The notes below the pieces were generated by a model. The model had not been told where the DNA came from. It made no database searches and worked only from the letters and a program-made list of their open reading frames with translations. DNA of 14,404 nt from RGIG5579 sp045602025 (GTDB lineage Bacteria > Bacillota > Clostridia > Oscillospirales > SIG627), in assembly GCA_045602025.1 (NCBI GenBank), contig JAZSAT010000035.1:1-14404 (forward strand). Reading direction: 5' to 3'. Positions 14,344 through 14,404 of the stretch are shown here, piece after piece (within the stretch, counting starts at the first letter, position 1; each line of letters opens with the position of its first letter). Position numbers and translations under genes: made by a program.

Positions 14344-14404
14344 TTTTTTCTTTTTAATTTTTCAGTCGGAAGTTTTTTTGCCTACTTTTTTTACAAAAAA
14401 AGTA
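14286..14404. repeat. Dispersed palindromic intergenic repeat, copy E (cut by right edge)
   Basis: The left hairpin CTTACTTTCTTTT/AAAAGAAAGTAAG (14286-14313) joins CAAAGAAAACTTCC (14314-14327). After an AT-rich body comes GGAAGTTTTTTTG (14368-14380), joined to the right hairpin TACTTTTTTT/AAAAAAAGTA (14383-14404), whose last base is the last base of the window. The two junctions are inverted copies of each other, so the whole element is a large interrupted palindrome. It overlaps the last 58 bp of the phosphopantetheinyl transferase gene, including its stop codon. The paired stems with T-runs may also terminate the gyrA-transferase transcript. Confidence 0.72.

Overview
The window is the chromosomal origin neighbourhood of a Firmicutes (Clostridia-type) bacterium. 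The gene order dnaA-dnaN-recF-remB-gyrB-gyrA, purine-rich Shine-Dalgarno sequences, sigma-A-like promoters, a type III glutamine synthetase and moderately GC-rich genes in very AT-rich intergenic DNA all fit an uncultured gut-type clostridium. This placement is inferred from sequence character; I cannot name a genus.

Layout. Positions 1-424 hold no convincing gene. They contain a run of perfect small hairpins (including a 9-bp repeat array cut by the left edge), a strong stem-loop at 178-206, a 7-bp tandem repeat and the first copy (A) of a dispersed palindromic repeat. Positions 425-1234 (minus) encode a membrane-anchored protein with a very basic N-terminus and a copper-amine-oxidase-N-like outer domain. 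A repeat copy (B) and two divergent promoters fill 1235-1583. A two-gene operon follows: a dCMP deaminase-type enzyme (1584-2072) and type III glutamine synthetase (2091-4175). The 589-bp gap 4176-4764 holds a terminator, repeat copy C, a possible seven-codon ORF with a strong ribosome-binding site, and the dnaA promoter.

The replication block runs dnaA (4765-6213), a DnaA-box-bearing spacer that is the probable oriC, dnaN, recF, a RemB/DUF370 protein, gyrB (TTG start), a second DnaA-box-rich spacer, and gyrA. dnaN/recF and recF/remB overlap by 1 and 4 nt, so their translation is probably coupled. A short 4'-phosphopantetheinyl transferase overlaps the end of gyrA, and its last residues are encoded by repeat copy E, which runs off the right edge.

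The genes are mostly core. The unexplained material is intergenic. A modular hairpin-spacer-hairpin element recurs in the gaps outside the replication block and includes two inverted 54-bp cores (50/54 identical) that flank the deaminase-glutamine synthetase operon. A cluster of DnaA-box-like sites also lies between gyrB and gyrA. I saw no transposase, integrase, CRISPR array, rRNA or tRNA.
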